Source of the DNA: [Erwinia] mediterraneensis | GTDB lineage: Bacteria; Pseudomonadota; Gammaproteobacteria; Enterobacterales; Enterobacteriaceae | Direction: 5' to 3' | DNA: 64,000 nucleotides | Assembly: GCF_900604315.1 (NCBI RefSeq) | Contig: NZ_LR026978.1 | Location: forward strand, 1,257,670-1,321,669 | Part shown: positions 50,625-59,262 of the stretch, one piece after another | Numbering within the stretch: position 1 is the stretch's first letter | How the letters are laid out: the number at the start of each line of letters is the position of its first letter | The notes under the pieces: model-generated | Database searches by the model: none | What the model was told of the DNA's origin: nothing | The model's input: only the letters and a program-made list of their open reading frames with translations | Translations under genes and position numbers: made by a program

Positions 50625-51527
50625 ATGAGTCGTAGCCAGAACCTGCGCCAGAATGTGATTAATCAGATGCTGGACGCCATCACGCAACGCCATATCTGTT
50701 CGCCGCTGCCCCCCCAGGCCGCGCTGGCAGAGATGTTTAATATCAGCCGCACCACGGTACGTCATACGCTACACCACCTGCATCAGCGTGGCGTCCTGGA
50801 GAAAGTGGATGATATTTATGTGATTGCGCGAGAGCCGGGCGCAGAAGATGGTTTTTCCACCCTGATGCCCGCGATTGAACAGCAGGCGCTACAGTTTGAA
50901 GCCGCTTTTTTTCACCTGATCAATCAGCGGCAATTGACGCCCGGCGATACCTTCAGCGAACTGCAGCTGGCGCAGCGGGTCAACGTCAGCCCGATGGTAG
51001 TGCGTGAATTTCTGCTGCGCTTTATGCGCTATAACCTGCTGGAACCGGTCAGGCGTGGCCACTGGCGCATGAAGACATTTACCCAGGATTATGCGGAGAA
51101 GCTGTTCGAGCTGCGTGAAATGCTGGAGACCCATGCTCTGAATCGTTTTCTTAACCTGCCGGGCGAGGATGAGCGCTGGATCCAGGCGCGTGACCTGCTG
51201 GAGCGCCATCGTAAGTTCCGCGATACCATTGCCAGCGACTACCGGCGCTTCGCCGAACTGGATAAAGAGATGCATTCGCTGATCCTCTCCGCCGCCAGGA
51301 ATCCCTTTTTCAATCAGTCGCTGGAGATTATCTCCGTAATTTTTCACTCTCACTATCAGTGGGATGAAAGCGATCTGAAGCAGCGTAATATTGTGGCGCT
51401 GGAAGAGCATATGGCGATCCTTACCGCGCTGATTGGCCGTCAGGATATCGAAGCGCTTTGCGCGCTGCATAATCATCTGACAACGGCCAAATCCTCCATG
51501 ACGCGCTCGCTGGGCCAGTACAATTAA
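50625..51527 (+). CDS. lgoR: GntR-family regulator of L-galactonate genes LgoR
   Basis: 300 residues. N-terminal winged helix (PPQAALAEMFNISRTTVRHTLHHLHQRGVL), followed by a second wHTH-like and FadR/FCD-type ligand domain (YAEKLFELREMLETHALNRFLNLPGEDERW, LDKEMHSLILSAARNPFFNQSLEIISVIFHSHYQWDESDLKQRNI). It matches E. coli YjjM/LgoR from MSRSQNLR onward, including the unusual QWDESDLKQRNI. In E. coli it controls the L-galactonate genes. Confidence 0.92.
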   Translation: MSRSQNLRQNVINQMLDAITQRHICSPLPPQAALAEMFNISRTTVRHTLHHLHQRGVLEKVDDIYVIAREPGAEDGFSTLMPAIEQQALQFEAAFFHLINQRQLTPGDTFSELQLAQRVNVSPMVVREFLLRFMRYNLLEPVRRGHWRMKTFTQDYAEKLFELREMLETHALNRFLNLPGEDERWIQARDLLERHRKFRDTIASDYRRFAELDKEMHSLILSAARNPFFNQSLEIISVIFHSHYQWDESDLKQRNIVALEEHMAILTALIGRQDIEALCALHNHLTTAKSSMTRSLGQYN

Positions 51528-51698
51528 AAACCGATTAAAAACCGCAAAGCATTAGCTTCCGCACGCTTCAGACATATCTTTACATCATTCTGCGCCCGAT
51601 GCTTTTAGATTTCATGACACCTGTACGCGTGACTTCCGTGGTTACGCGTCATCACAAAACGCTGGATAACAATAACGACCCAGTTTCGGGAGGTTGCA

Positions 51699-53051
51699 AT
51701 GCAAGACACGACGGTGACCGGTCGCGACAAATCAGCGACCGCACCCGCGGGCAGCGACACGATGATTCCCGCTCGCGGCAACCTGGTGCGTTCGCCGCGC
51801 ATCAGAAAGGTTCAGGTAACAGCCATGCTGTTGCTGCTGTTCGCTGCCATCATCAACTATCTCGACCGCAGTTCGCTGTCGGTCGCCAATATGACCATTC
51901 GTGAAGAGCTGGGGCTGAGCGCCACAGAGATTGGCGTGCTGCTTTCCGCTTTTTCGCTCGCTTACGGTCTGGCGCAGCTGCCATGCGGCGCGCTGCTGGA
52001 TCGTAAAGGTCCACGCCTGATGCTGGGTATCGGCATGTTTTTCTGGTCGCTGTTTCAGGCGCTCTCTGGCCTGGTGCATAACTTTACCCAGTTTATTCTG
52101 GTGCGCATCGGTCTTGGCGTGGGCGAAGCGCCGATGAACCCCTGTGGGGTTAAAGTGATTAACGACTGGTTTAATATCAAAGATCGCGGCATGCCGATGG
52201 GCATGTTTAATGCCGCCTCGATGATCGGCCTCTCCATCAGCCCGCCAATCCTGGCTGCGATGATGCTGGTGATGGGCTGGCGCGGGATGTTCGTTACCAT
52301 CGGCGTGCTGGGCATGTTCCTCGCCATCGGCTGGTACATGATCTATCGCGATCGCGATAACAACACGCTGAGCGCCGAAGAGGTCCACTATCTGCAGGCG
52401 GGCAGCGTGGCCTCACGCCGCGAACCGATCAGCTTCGCGGAATGGCGCGGCCTGTTTAAGCAACGCACCATGTGGGGCATGATGATCGGCTTCAGCGGTA
52501 TTAACTATACCGCCTGGCTGTATATCGCCTGGCTGCCGGGTTATCTGCAATCCACCTATCACCTTGACCTGAAAAGCACCGGCCTGCTGACCGCCATTCC
52601 GTTTCTGTTTGGCGCGGCGGGGATGCTGCTGAACGGCTATGTGGTGGATGCGCTGGTGCGTCGCGGCCGCGATGCGGTGAAAACGCGTAAGGTCTGTATC
52701 GTGACCGGCATGGTATTATCAGCCGCCTTTACCGCTGTCGTGTCGCGCGTGGATGACACCGTCAGCGCAGTGACGCTGACTGGACTGGCGCTGTTCTGCA
52801 TTCACTTCGCAGGCACCTCCTGCTGGGGCCTGATCCACGCTAACGTCAGCGCGCGGATGACCGCGTCAGTGGGCAGTATCCAGAACTTTGCCAGCTTCGT
52901 GTTCGCTTCTTTTGCACCGGTAATCACCGGCTGGGTGCTGGATACCACGCAAAGTTTCAGCCTGGCGCTGATGATTTGCGCAGGTGTCACCCTGGCTGGC
53001 GCGCTGGCCTACCTGCTGCTGGTGCGCGATCCCATCGCCGATACGCAGTAA
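51699..53051 (+). CDS. lgoT: MFS sugar-acid transporter, probable L-galactonate importer LgoT
   Basis: 450 residues, 12 membrane helices, anion:cation symporter MFS family. Seen: INYLDRSSLSVANMTIREELGLSATEIGVLLSAFSLAYGLAQLPCGALLDRKGPR and VRIGLGVGEAPMNPCGVKVINDWF, hallmarks of aldonate/hexuronate/glucarate carriers. An N-terminal 30-residue polar extension precedes the first helix. GGGAGG is the ribosome site. The locus order lgoD / lgoR-lgoT makes it the L-galactonate carrier; the exact substrate is inferred from context. Confidence 0.82.
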   Translation: MQDTTVTGRDKSATAPAGSDTMIPARGNLVRSPRIRKVQVTAMLLLLFAAIINYLDRSSLSVANMTIREELGLSATEIGVLLSAFSLAYGLAQLPCGALLDRKGPRLMLGIGMFFWSLFQALSGLVHNFTQFILVRIGLGVGEAPMNPCGVKVINDWFNIKDRGMPMGMFNAASMIGLSISPPILAAMMLVMGWRGMFVTIGVLGMFLAIGWYMIYRDRDNNTLSAEEVHYLQAGSVASRREPISFAEWRGLFKQRTMWGMMIGFSGINYTAWLYIAWLPGYLQSTYHLDLKSTGLLTAIPFLFGAAGMLLNGYVVDALVRRGRDAVKTRKVCIVTGMVLSAAFTAVVSRVDDTVSAVTLTGLALFCIHFAGTSCWGLIHANVSARMTASVGSIQNFASFVFASFAPVITGWVLDTTQSFSLALMICAGVTLAGALAYLLLVRDPIADTQ

Positions 53052-53057
53052 CCATCC

Positions 53058-53086
53058 CGGGCGGCGTCAGGCCGCCCGTCTCTTTT
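53058..53086 (+). terminator. Terminator after lgoT
   Basis: CGGGCGGC-GTCAG-GCCGCCCG, then TCTCTTTT. Confidence 0.85.
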
Positions 53087-53147
53087 CCATGCGACAGATG
53101 GCCGGTTTTCAACTAAGAGTAAAAGAAACCCCACTGGAGAGATGCGT

Positions 53148-53540
53148 ATGTATTCCCATATCACTCTCGGCGTGAACGATTTTGAGCGCGCCTTCTCGTT
53201 CTACAGCGCCATTCTGGCACCGTTAAATCTGACGCTCCGTTTTTGCGAGCGCGATGTTCCCTGGGCAGGCTGGCAGCAGCGCGAAGCGCCCCTGCCGGAG
53301 TTTATTATTACCCTCCCTTTTGACAGCCAGCCCGCCTCCGCAGGCAACGGTCAGATGACCGCCTTTCTCGCGCAAACCCGGGAGCAGGTGGATGAAGTTT
53401 ACCGGCTGGCGCTGGCAATGGGGGCCCGCAGCGAAGGCGAGCCCGGCCTGCGTCCGCACTATCATCCCGATTATTATGGCGCTTACTTTCGCGATCCTGA
53501 CGGCAACAAACTGCATGTTTGCTGCCGGAAAGCGGAATAG
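53148..53540 (+). CDS. VOC-family (glyoxalase-like) protein
   Basis: 130 residues from ATG 53148, eight bases after GGAG; ATG 53142 is too close to that site. Paired beta-alpha-beta-beta-beta motifs are seen: YSHITLGVNDFERAFSFYSAILAPL (metal His), and the C-terminal YHPDYYGAYFRDPDGNKLHVCC (metal Glu replaced or shifted). Typical of the VOC/bleomycin-resistance-like superfamily. Substrate unknown. Ends two bases before a convergent gene. Confidence 0.85.
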   Translation: MYSHITLGVNDFERAFSFYSAILAPLNLTLRFCERDVPWAGWQQREAPLPEFIITLPFDSQPASAGNGQMTAFLAQTREQVDEVYRLALAMGARSEGEPGLRPHYHPDYYGAYFRDPDGNKLHVCCRKAE

Positions 53541-53542
53541 CC

Positions 53543-54934
53543 TTATCCCGCCTCCACCAGGGTTACGCCATATTTTGCCCCGTAGCGCTGGATGCCGGCG
53601 ATCGCCTTTTCCACGCTGAGGGGCGGCGGTGGTGGCAACAGGGGCGCACGCTCGCGCAGCGCTTTGTCATATTCGCTGAAGGTGGCGAAATCACGCGGGA
53701 AACGTTTGCTGTCGACCCCCACCAGCGCGCCCTCCTCGCTGGCGTATTTCAGCAATTGCTGCCAGCGCTCAATGGATGCCAGGCCAATACTCTCCGTCCC
53801 GTGAGAGAACAACATCAAATCGATATGACGGAAACGCGGCTGCTTTTCGAGAAAGCGTTCCAGCACCGCGGCGGAAGGCTCGGTACAAAACAGCAGCCAG
53901 AACGGGATAGCGTGCTGACGTATCGTGGTCCAGGGATCCATCAGCAGGAAATTGTCGACAATCAGCCGTGTCGGCAATATTCCTGCCGACAGATACCAGT
54001 CGCGGTAAATCTCCGCCACCACATAGCTTAGCGCCTCTGGCTCCTCATAGCGCAGCTCCAGTAGCCGCCATTGCTGGCTCTGTGCCAGTTTCCTTAACGG
54101 CGCCAGCAGATAGCCGTCAAACCCCCACTCCGCTTCCGGCACCCGATCAGTGACCGCAGGCGGATCCCAGTGTTCCCGCTCAATGCCGTAACGCGCCAGA
54201 TACTCCGCGACGCGCGGGCCGCCCTGCAGATACTCCTGTTCGCTGGCCCCGCCGGGCGCGCCAAACTGAAAAAAGGAGCGGTTAGTGGTTCGGGTCACCG
54301 GCCACTGGCGCGTACAGTTATTCACGATCAGCGTCGCCCCGGCAGGCAACGAGCGCATCAGGAATTCATTAAAGGCCAGCGGCAGAGCGCGCAGCTTCAG
54401 ACGAAAATAGCTCATCTGCGCCAGCATCAGCCGGTCCTGGTTGGGATCCTGCATATGATGCACCGCTACCGAGGGCGAGGTTGCCAGCAGCGCATCGGCC
54501 ACCGCCTTCCCCTTCTCAAACCCGCTCTGCGCATCGTCAGGATCGTTATGCAGCGCGCGCACCGGGCACAGAAAAGTTTGTGGCAGCCAGGGGGTGCCCA
54601 TCGCGGCCGCCAGATGCGTTAGCGCGCCATTCGAGGATCCGATAAACGCCGCCGGGTAGTTCTGCTGCGGCCAGGCATTAACCATCCATTCGGCAATGCC
54701 TTCCAGATCCAGATCGCCGGCATGATTCTCACCAACCCCTTCGGCCATCCCACCCACCGCATAGCCCCACTCGCGCAGGCGGGCAGGTAACTTATTTAAC
54801 GCTGGCAGCAGCCGATCGAGGGTGGGTGAATGGCTCGGACTGCTGAAAGGGCGATCGTGCAGCGCGGCAGCGAGCGCAACCAGCATACCGGCGGCAGAGT
54901 CAAAACGGGCAATGCCTTTTGGCGGTTTACTCAT
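53543..54934 (-). CDS. Alpha/beta-hydrolase-like protein of unknown function
   Basis: 463 residues from ATG 54934 (MSKPPKGIARFDSAAGMLVALAAALHDRPFSSP). The elbow AAFIGSSNGALTHLAAAMG (G-S-S-N-G) suggests a hydrolase fold, but I see no clear family. Further blocks include TRTTNRSFFQFGAPGGASEQEYL and WGFDGYLLAPLRKLAQSQQW. The ATG lies inside the end of the upstream hydrolase gene (eight-base overlap), so the two are translationally coupled and likely functionally linked. Confidence 0.75.
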   Translation of the reverse strand: MSKPPKGIARFDSAAGMLVALAAALHDRPFSSPSHSPTLDRLLPALNKLPARLREWGYAVGGMAEGVGENHAGDLDLEGIAEWMVNAWPQQNYPAAFIGSSNGALTHLAAAMGTPWLPQTFLCPVRALHNDPDDAQSGFEKGKAVADALLATSPSVAVHHMQDPNQDRLMLAQMSYFRLKLRALPLAFNEFLMRSLPAGATLIVNNCTRQWPVTRTTNRSFFQFGAPGGASEQEYLQGGPRVAEYLARYGIEREHWDPPAVTDRVPEAEWGFDGYLLAPLRKLAQSQQWRLLELRYEEPEALSYVVAEIYRDWYLSAGILPTRLIVDNFLLMDPWTTIRQHAIPFWLLFCTEPSAAVLERFLEKQPRFRHIDLMLFSHGTESIGLASIERWQQLLKYASEEGALVGVDSKRFPRDFATFSEYDKALRERAPLLPPPPPLSVEKAIAGIQRYGAKYGVTLVEAG

Positions 54935-55844
54935 GGGCGTTCTCCTGTTGGATACGTTCCAGGAACGGGCGGATCGCCCGGCAGAAGCTCCATGGATAAA
55001 CATAGTTCAGTGTATGGGTGCCGTTGGCTAAAGTGATTAATTCTCCGCGCGGCAACAGCGACGCCAGTTCTTCCACCCAGCGCGCGGGCGAAACCACATC
55101 CCGCGAGCCGTGCAGAATTAAAGTGGGGGCAGAGATATGAGGCAGACGGCGTTCTATGGCGTCGTTCATCATGATGCGCATAGTGCCACAGGCGCGCCAC
55201 AGGCCCGCTTTCGCGTAATCAATGCGGGAGATAGAGCCTGGCGAACGTAGTTTCTCCTGACGCCCGTTGCACCAGTCACGCCAGATCTGGCGCGGCAGCG
55301 AACGGGCATAGCGATCCACCGTCGGCCCCTGCAACACCAGACCGGCCACCGCCTGCGGCTGACGTACGGCCAGCGCCGCCAGAATCTGGCAGCCAAAGGA
55401 GTTGGCCACCCAGATCGCACGCGTCAGGTTATTCTGCTGCAGCCACATCCAGAGCGCATCCGCCAGTTGTTCAACATTCAGCAGCGGCGCGCTGTTGGGC
55501 AGCGCACTGGCGCCAAATCCCGGCAGGTCCGGCACCAGCACGCTGTAATCACGCGCCAGCGCCAGCGCCAGATCCTCCATGGAGCGTCCTGACAGCACCA
55601 GGCCGTGTACCAGCACCACCGGCAGCCCCGTTTTCGTTTCCGGCGTGATGCGCGTAAACATGCGCCACGGCCCCACCTGCTGATAGAAGCCCGCCAACCC
55701 GGCGTGATGGCTGTGCGGCGAGACTGGAGGTGTCTGCTTCAGCTGCTGCCATCGTTTCGCTGCCCAGATTGCGCCGCCTAATCCCAGGGCAACGCCCGCA
55801 ACAATCGCACCTTTACTGCCGTGACGCCTTGTCGATCGCTTCAT
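54927..55844 (-). CDS. Membrane-anchored alpha/beta hydrolase
   Basis: 305 residues from ATG 55844, with GGAG seven bases upstream. A short basic N-terminus and one helix (GAIVAGVALGLGGAIWAAKRW, about 10-28) may anchor it to the inner membrane. Catalytic features: VVLVHGLVLSGRSME (oxyanion), WVANSFGCQILAALAVRQP (nucleophile Ser), LILHGSRDVVSPARW (Asp) and LANGTHTLNYVYP (His). It overlaps the downstream unknown gene by eight bases. Substrate unknown. Confidence 0.85.
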   Translation of the reverse strand: MKRSTRRHGSKGAIVAGVALGLGGAIWAAKRWQQLKQTPPVSPHSHHAGLAGFYQQVGPWRMFTRITPETKTGLPVVLVHGLVLSGRSMEDLALALARDYSVLVPDLPGFGASALPNSAPLLNVEQLADALWMWLQQNNLTRAIWVANSFGCQILAALAVRQPQAVAGLVLQGPTVDRYARSLPRQIWRDWCNGRQEKLRSPGSISRIDYAKAGLWRACGTMRIMMNDAIERRLPHISAPTLILHGSRDVVSPARWVEELASLLPRGELITLANGTHTLNYVYPWSFCRAIRPFLERIQQENAHE

Positions 55845-55951
55845 TCGCCGCTCCTCTCTCCGTCTGTTTCGATCAGTGTAGGTGTGACGGCGCAACTGCG
55901 CCTCGGTTGCAGAGTGACCGGGCGCACGAAGCGGAGCAGAGAGCGAGAGCG

Positions 55952-56788
55952 TCAGCCAATCACATGACGCAGTCGGCCAATCTTCTCAATTTCCACTTCA
56001 ATGACATCGCCAGGAAACATAAACAGCGGCGGCACGCGTTTTTTTCCTGTGCCGCCGGGAGAGCCGGTAATAATGACATCGCCCGGCGACAAGGCGCTGA
56101 ATGCAGAAATATATTCAATGATTGCCGCGACGGAGTGCACCATATTGCGTGTGTTATCGCGCTGTACTTCGCGCTGATTCAGAAAGGTAGCGATGGTCAA
56201 CTGCTGCGGATCGCCGATCTCGTCGGCGGTGGTCATCCAGGGACCAAAACCGCCGGTCTGCGGCCAGTTTTTCCCGGCGGTAAACCAGGTAAACTGCATG
56301 TCGCGCACCGTGGCATCCATAAAGCAGCTATAGCCCGCAACATAATTCAGCGCATCGGCCGCCGCGACGCGATACGCGGCTTTACCGATGATCACCGCCA
56401 TTTCGCCTTCATAATCAAATTCTTCGCTGCTCTCCGGCTTTTTCAGCGGGCTGTCATGTGCGACCAGAGTGTCAGCAAAACGGATAAACAGCGTGGGAGC
56501 ATCTGACGTCTGGTCAAACTCTTTACGTTTCTCGCCATAGTTCATGCCCACGCAAAAGATTTTGCCGGGCGCTTCGATCACCGGCAGCAAGCGGATGGCG
56601 CTGAAAGGATAGTCTATGGCACAGTCACGAAACACCGCCAGATCGGCCAGCGTGGAGCTTTGTAGGAAACTTTTCAGATCGGGTGTATGGGGCGACAAGC
56701 GCTGCCCCAGATCGGTGACGCCTGTCGCACGCACAATGCCGAAACTGTTTCGTTGCTGGCCCGGATGATAAAAACTGCAAAGCTGCAT
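55952..56788 (-). CDS. Fumarylacetoacetate hydrolase (FAH) family protein
   Basis: 278 residues. The FAH-superfamily catalytic domain is evident: KIFCVGMNYGEKRKEFD, EFDYEGEMAVIIGKAAYRV (metal Glu pair), YSCFMDATVRDMQF, GPWMTTADEIGDPQ, MVHSVAAIIEYISAF and DVIITGSPGGTGKKRVPPLFMFPGDVIEVEIEKIG. Members hydrolyse or decarboxylate 2-keto acids such as acylpyruvates or 2,4-diketo-3-deoxy sugar acids. Which reaction it catalyses is not determinable; sugar-acid catabolism would fit the window. Confidence 0.88.
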   Translation of the reverse strand: MQLCSFYHPGQQRNSFGIVRATGVTDLGQRLSPHTPDLKSFLQSSTLADLAVFRDCAIDYPFSAIRLLPVIEAPGKIFCVGMNYGEKRKEFDQTSDAPTLFIRFADTLVAHDSPLKKPESSEEFDYEGEMAVIIGKAAYRVAAADALNYVAGYSCFMDATVRDMQFTWFTAGKNWPQTGGFGPWMTTADEIGDPQQLTIATFLNQREVQRDNTRNMVHSVAAIIEYISAFSALSPGDVIITGSPGGTGKKRVPPLFMFPGDVIEVEIEKIGRLRHVIG

Positions 56789-56974
56789 AACGCCTCGTTA
56801 TGATTAAAAAAATTGGCGCGCAGAGTAGCAAAAACGGACGTGATAATCGGCAGGATTTTTTTTCAGAATTTTTCAGAGGGGTGTGCTGTCAGCGCGGCAA
56901 CGGGCAACAGCGTGCGCGAGTGATAATCACCGGTCGATCCCTGACCGCGATTATCGAGGGTTTGAAAGCGATGC

Positions 56975-57052
56975 TTAGTTGAGCGCACCTGGCGGTACGT
57001 GTTTAAAAGTCTCGACATAGCTGCGAAACACGTAACGAAAGAACTTTTTCAT
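56975..57052 (-). CDS. 25-residue AzuC-like microprotein
   Basis: An ORF of 25 codons: amphipathic, basic N-terminus (MKKFFRYVFRSYVE) and C-terminal TFKHVPPG then ALN. From memory the E. coli 28-residue membrane-associated microprotein AzuC ends in the very similar TFKDVPPG. AGG is five bases before the ATG. A promoter TTGCCT-N17-TATACT lies immediately upstream, predicting a leader of about 33 bases. AzuC in E. coli is encoded on a dual-function RNA (AzuCR) and reported to act on glycerol-3-phosphate dehydrogenase GlpD; whether that holds here is inference. Confidence 0.7.
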   Translation of the reverse strand: MKKFFRYVFRSYVETFKHVPPGALN

Positions 57053-57091
57053 GGTAACCTGATGCAAAATTTGTTGAAAAAATACATTAAA

Positions 57092-57120
57092 AGTATAGCT
57101 TCAGCCGTTTTTTCAGGCAA
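57092..57120 (-). promoter_or_regulatory. Sigma-70 promoter of the microprotein gene
   Basis: Minus strand TTGCCT, 17 bases, TATACT, ending 39 bases before the ATG at 57052. Confidence 0.65.
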
Positions 57121-57158
57121 CAAATTTTGAAGCGGATCACAAAACAGTCGTTCAATGC

Positions 57159-57731
57159 TTAACTGAAAGGTGCCAGGTGGTCTGACAATATCTTGCAGCC
57201 AATAGCGATCAGTACCACACCGCCGGTCACTTCCGCCCACTTGCCCAGTACCGGCCCAATAAAGCGGCCAATCAGAACGCCGGCGGTCGCCATCACGGTG
57301 GTCGCCGCGCCGATAGTAAGCGCGGTAACAATGATATTTACCTGCAGAAACGCCAGGCCAACCCCCACTGCCAGCGCATCCAGGCTGGTGGCGACGGCGG
57401 TGGTCGCCAGCACCAGAAAACTATGCTGCTGCGGTGGTTCACATGGCTCTGCGGCAGTCTGGCGGAAACCTTCCAGCACCATACGTCCGCCAAGAAAGAC
57501 GAGCAGGAAAAAAGCGACCCAGTGATCCCACGCCATAATGTAGCGACTGGCCGCCAGGCCAATTGCCCAGCCTACCAGCGGCGTTACCATTTCAATGCCG
57601 CCAAAAATCAGGCCGGTGCGCAGCGCTTCCCTGAAGCCGGGCCGCTGCAACGCCGCGCCTTTGCCAAGCGCAGCAGCAAAGGCATCCATCGACATGCCTA
57701 AGGCCAGAATCAGGGTTGCTACAAAGGTCAT
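57159..57731 (-). CDS. mntP: Manganese efflux pump MntP
   Basis: 190 residues, six membrane helices, MntP/YebN family. Duplicated signature with Asp residues: [21 protein letters not shown] and [20 protein letters not shown], plus [16 protein letters not shown] and [11 protein letters not shown]. Exports Mn2+. A MntR-type palindrome lies about 135 bases upstream. Unlike E. coli mntP, I do not recognise a yybP-ykoY riboswitch in the leader, only a short hairpin (CCCG..CGGG at about 57769-57784). Confidence 0.95.
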   Translation of the reverse strand: MTFVATLILALGMSMDAFAAALGKGAALQRPGFREALRTGLIFGGIEMVTPLVGWAIGLAASRYIMAWDHWVAFFLLVFLGGRMVLEGFRQTAAEPCEPPQQHSFLVLATTAVATSLDALAVGVGLAFLQVNIIVTALTIGAATTVMATAGVLIGRFIGPVLGKWAEVTGGVVLIAIGCKILSDHLAPFS

Positions 57732-57863
57732 GGTTTTCTACCGCCGGCGGAGTTTGCGCTGACTGAATCCCGCTCTTGCCGGGTTTTTACATCAGTAATA
57801 AAAAAGTGCGCGCAGTCTAGCACGCATTACCCTTGATAAAAAGACAGTAAAATCATGGATTTA

Positions 57864-57881
57864 AGTATAGCAAAGGCTATA
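57864..57881. promoter_or_regulatory. MntR operator overlapping an extended -10 promoter of mntP
   Basis: TATAGC-AAAG-GCTATA at 57866-57881 is a perfect 6+4+6 palindrome matching the core of the enterobacterial MntR box (ATAGCAAAGGCTAT). On the minus strand the same bases include TGCTATACT, an extended -10, with a poor -35, as expected for a promoter helped by an activator. Confidence 0.8.
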
Positions 57882-58050
57882 TTAGATAACGTTGGCTATT
57901 TTCATGTTCTAAGTAGATGGAATAAAAGAGAAAAGCTGGCGAACTTTCGCCTCTCTTAACGCGCGTTTCGCGAGCAGCAAGCCCTTCAGGATTGAACCTG
58001 ACGAACGTTTGCCGGAGAATGCAGGCCCTGATATTGCGGAAGTTTTAATA

Positions 58051-58293
58051 ATGAAAAATCCTTTTGAAAGCCTGGTTATCCCCGGCGGCATTCTACTGCT
58101 GAGCTTTTTATCCGCCCTGCTGCTGCCCGCGCCAGCGTTCAGCCTGACGCTGACCAAAGCGCTGATGGCCGCCCTGCACTTACAGGATCTCAATCAGCTC
58201 TACACCATTATTTTCTGCCTCTGGTTTTTGTTGCTGGGCACCCTGGAATTCTTTGTTATCCGCTTTATCTGGCGACGCTGGTTCCGCGTCTGA
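58051..58293 (+). CDS. Small inner-membrane protein of unknown function
   Basis: 80 residues from ATG 58051, with GGAAG eight bases upstream. Two hydrophobic helices (LVIPGGILLLSFLSALLLPAP and YTIIFCLWFLLLGTLEFFVIRFIW) joined by an amphipathic segment, ending in a basic RRWFRV. It resembles an enterobacterial small-protein family I recall (possibly DUF1158), with conserved LLLPAPA and QLYT..FCLWFL.LG. Function unknown. Confidence 0.75.
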   Translation: MKNPFESLVIPGGILLLSFLSALLLPAPAFSLTLTKALMAALHLQDLNQLYTIIFCLWFLLLGTLEFFVIRFIWRRWFRV

Positions 58294-58355
58294 CCCCTCA
58301 CAAAAGCGTCAGCTGTGCCAGGCTTACCCATTCTATGGGGAGAAGGAGAAGCGAA

Positions 58356-58754
58356 ATGCGAAAAAGTATCGTGGCACTGATGCTGGCACTGTTCTGCGCC
58401 CCGCTGCTGGCAGAGGATAACGGCGGCTTTAAGCAAGAGGGTCAGGCTCCGGCACCGGAGGATCAAACTGCAGGTTACCGCGCCGTAACCGATTTACAGG
58501 ACACCACCGCCATTAATCAGCTGGCTGACCTGCCGGACGGCGCGCCCGTGTCGCTGCTGGGCAATATTCTGCGTCAGACAGGCGATCAACACTATCTGCT
58601 GCGTGATAAAACCGGTACGGTGCACCTGCAGATCAATAATTCGGTCTGGCAGGGCCAGGAAGTGAAACCGGACGAACTGGTTGCGGTACGGGGTCGCCTG
58701 GTCAAGGCCCAGGGTAAACTGAGCGTCAGGGTCAACAAGCTGAACCAGATGTAA
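58356..58754 (+). CDS. YgiW/YdeI-family (BOF, OB-fold) periplasmic stress protein
   Basis: 132 residues from ATG 58356, seven bases after AAGGAG. Signal peptide MRKSIVALMLALFCAPLLA. The mature part has a Gly/Pro-rich start (EDNGGFKQEGQAP) like YgiW's GGFSGP, then a bacterial OB fold: DGAPVSLLGNILRQTGDQHYLLRDKTGTVHLQINNSVWQGQEVKPDELVAVRGRLVK. Relatives contribute to peroxide, acid and antimicrobial-peptide tolerance. Own terminator downstream. Confidence 0.88.
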   Translation: MRKSIVALMLALFCAPLLAEDNGGFKQEGQAPAPEDQTAGYRAVTDLQDTTAINQLADLPDGAPVSLLGNILRQTGDQHYLLRDKTGTVHLQINNSVWQGQEVKPDELVAVRGRLVKAQGKLSVRVNKLNQM

Positions 58755-58765
58755 CTTTTTTGCCC

Positions 58766-58793
58766 GGGTGACGACCATGCGTCACCCTATTTT
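58766..58793 (+). terminator. Terminator after the YgiW-like gene
   Basis: GGGTGACG-ACCATG-CGTCACCC, then TATTTT. Confidence 0.8.
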
Positions 58794-59262
58794 CCCGTTA
58801 CACCAATGTAACAACAATTTTACATAACCCGATGAAACATTGCGCAACATAAAAAACAGTCAGGCTTTTTCTGTCTTTTTAATCGCCATTTTTCAGTGAG
58901 TTATAAATTTCCCGCCCTTTTCGCCTTGCAGCCTGCCCACATAATGCCCCTGGCTCATACCAGGGCCATCCTTAGCTAACCCGCTGAGTTAGCATAAAAA
59001 TTTGCTTATATAGCACACGGACAGATGATTAATTCTTATGCTGAATCATTTCGGCATTTAAAAAATAAACAAATGTTTAAATCCAGCATGAGAATGTTAT
59101 ATTCATTAGCCAAAGCATAACGTGCAGTTAACCCGTCCATACCGCGTGGTTTAACCTCACTTCCTTAACCTTTGAGAAATAGCGCAACGCGCTCAGCAGA
59201 AGCGCGACTATTTCGCCTGCAAACCTGTTGGCTCTGTTCAACAGAAGAGGAGATGTCGCCTC
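58794..59262. promoter_or_regulatory. A+T-rich upstream region of mqo
   Basis: About 470 bases without a gene. An extended -10 (TGTTATATT) at 59095-59103 predicts a leader of roughly 150 bases. The stretch 58980-59110 is very A+T-rich and could bind ArcA or CRP, but no box was certain by eye. Confidence 0.45.

Noticed and set aside
57856..57960. A 34-codon plus-strand ORF beginning MDLSIAKAILD that overlaps the MntR box (possible MntS counterpart)
   Set aside because: No ribosome site, and the sequence does not resemble the E. coli MntS I remember; the overlap with the operator explains part of it.
57909..58193. 94-codon minus-strand frame opposite the small membrane protein gene
   Set aside because: It is antisense to the better supported 58051-58293 gene and has no recognisable features.
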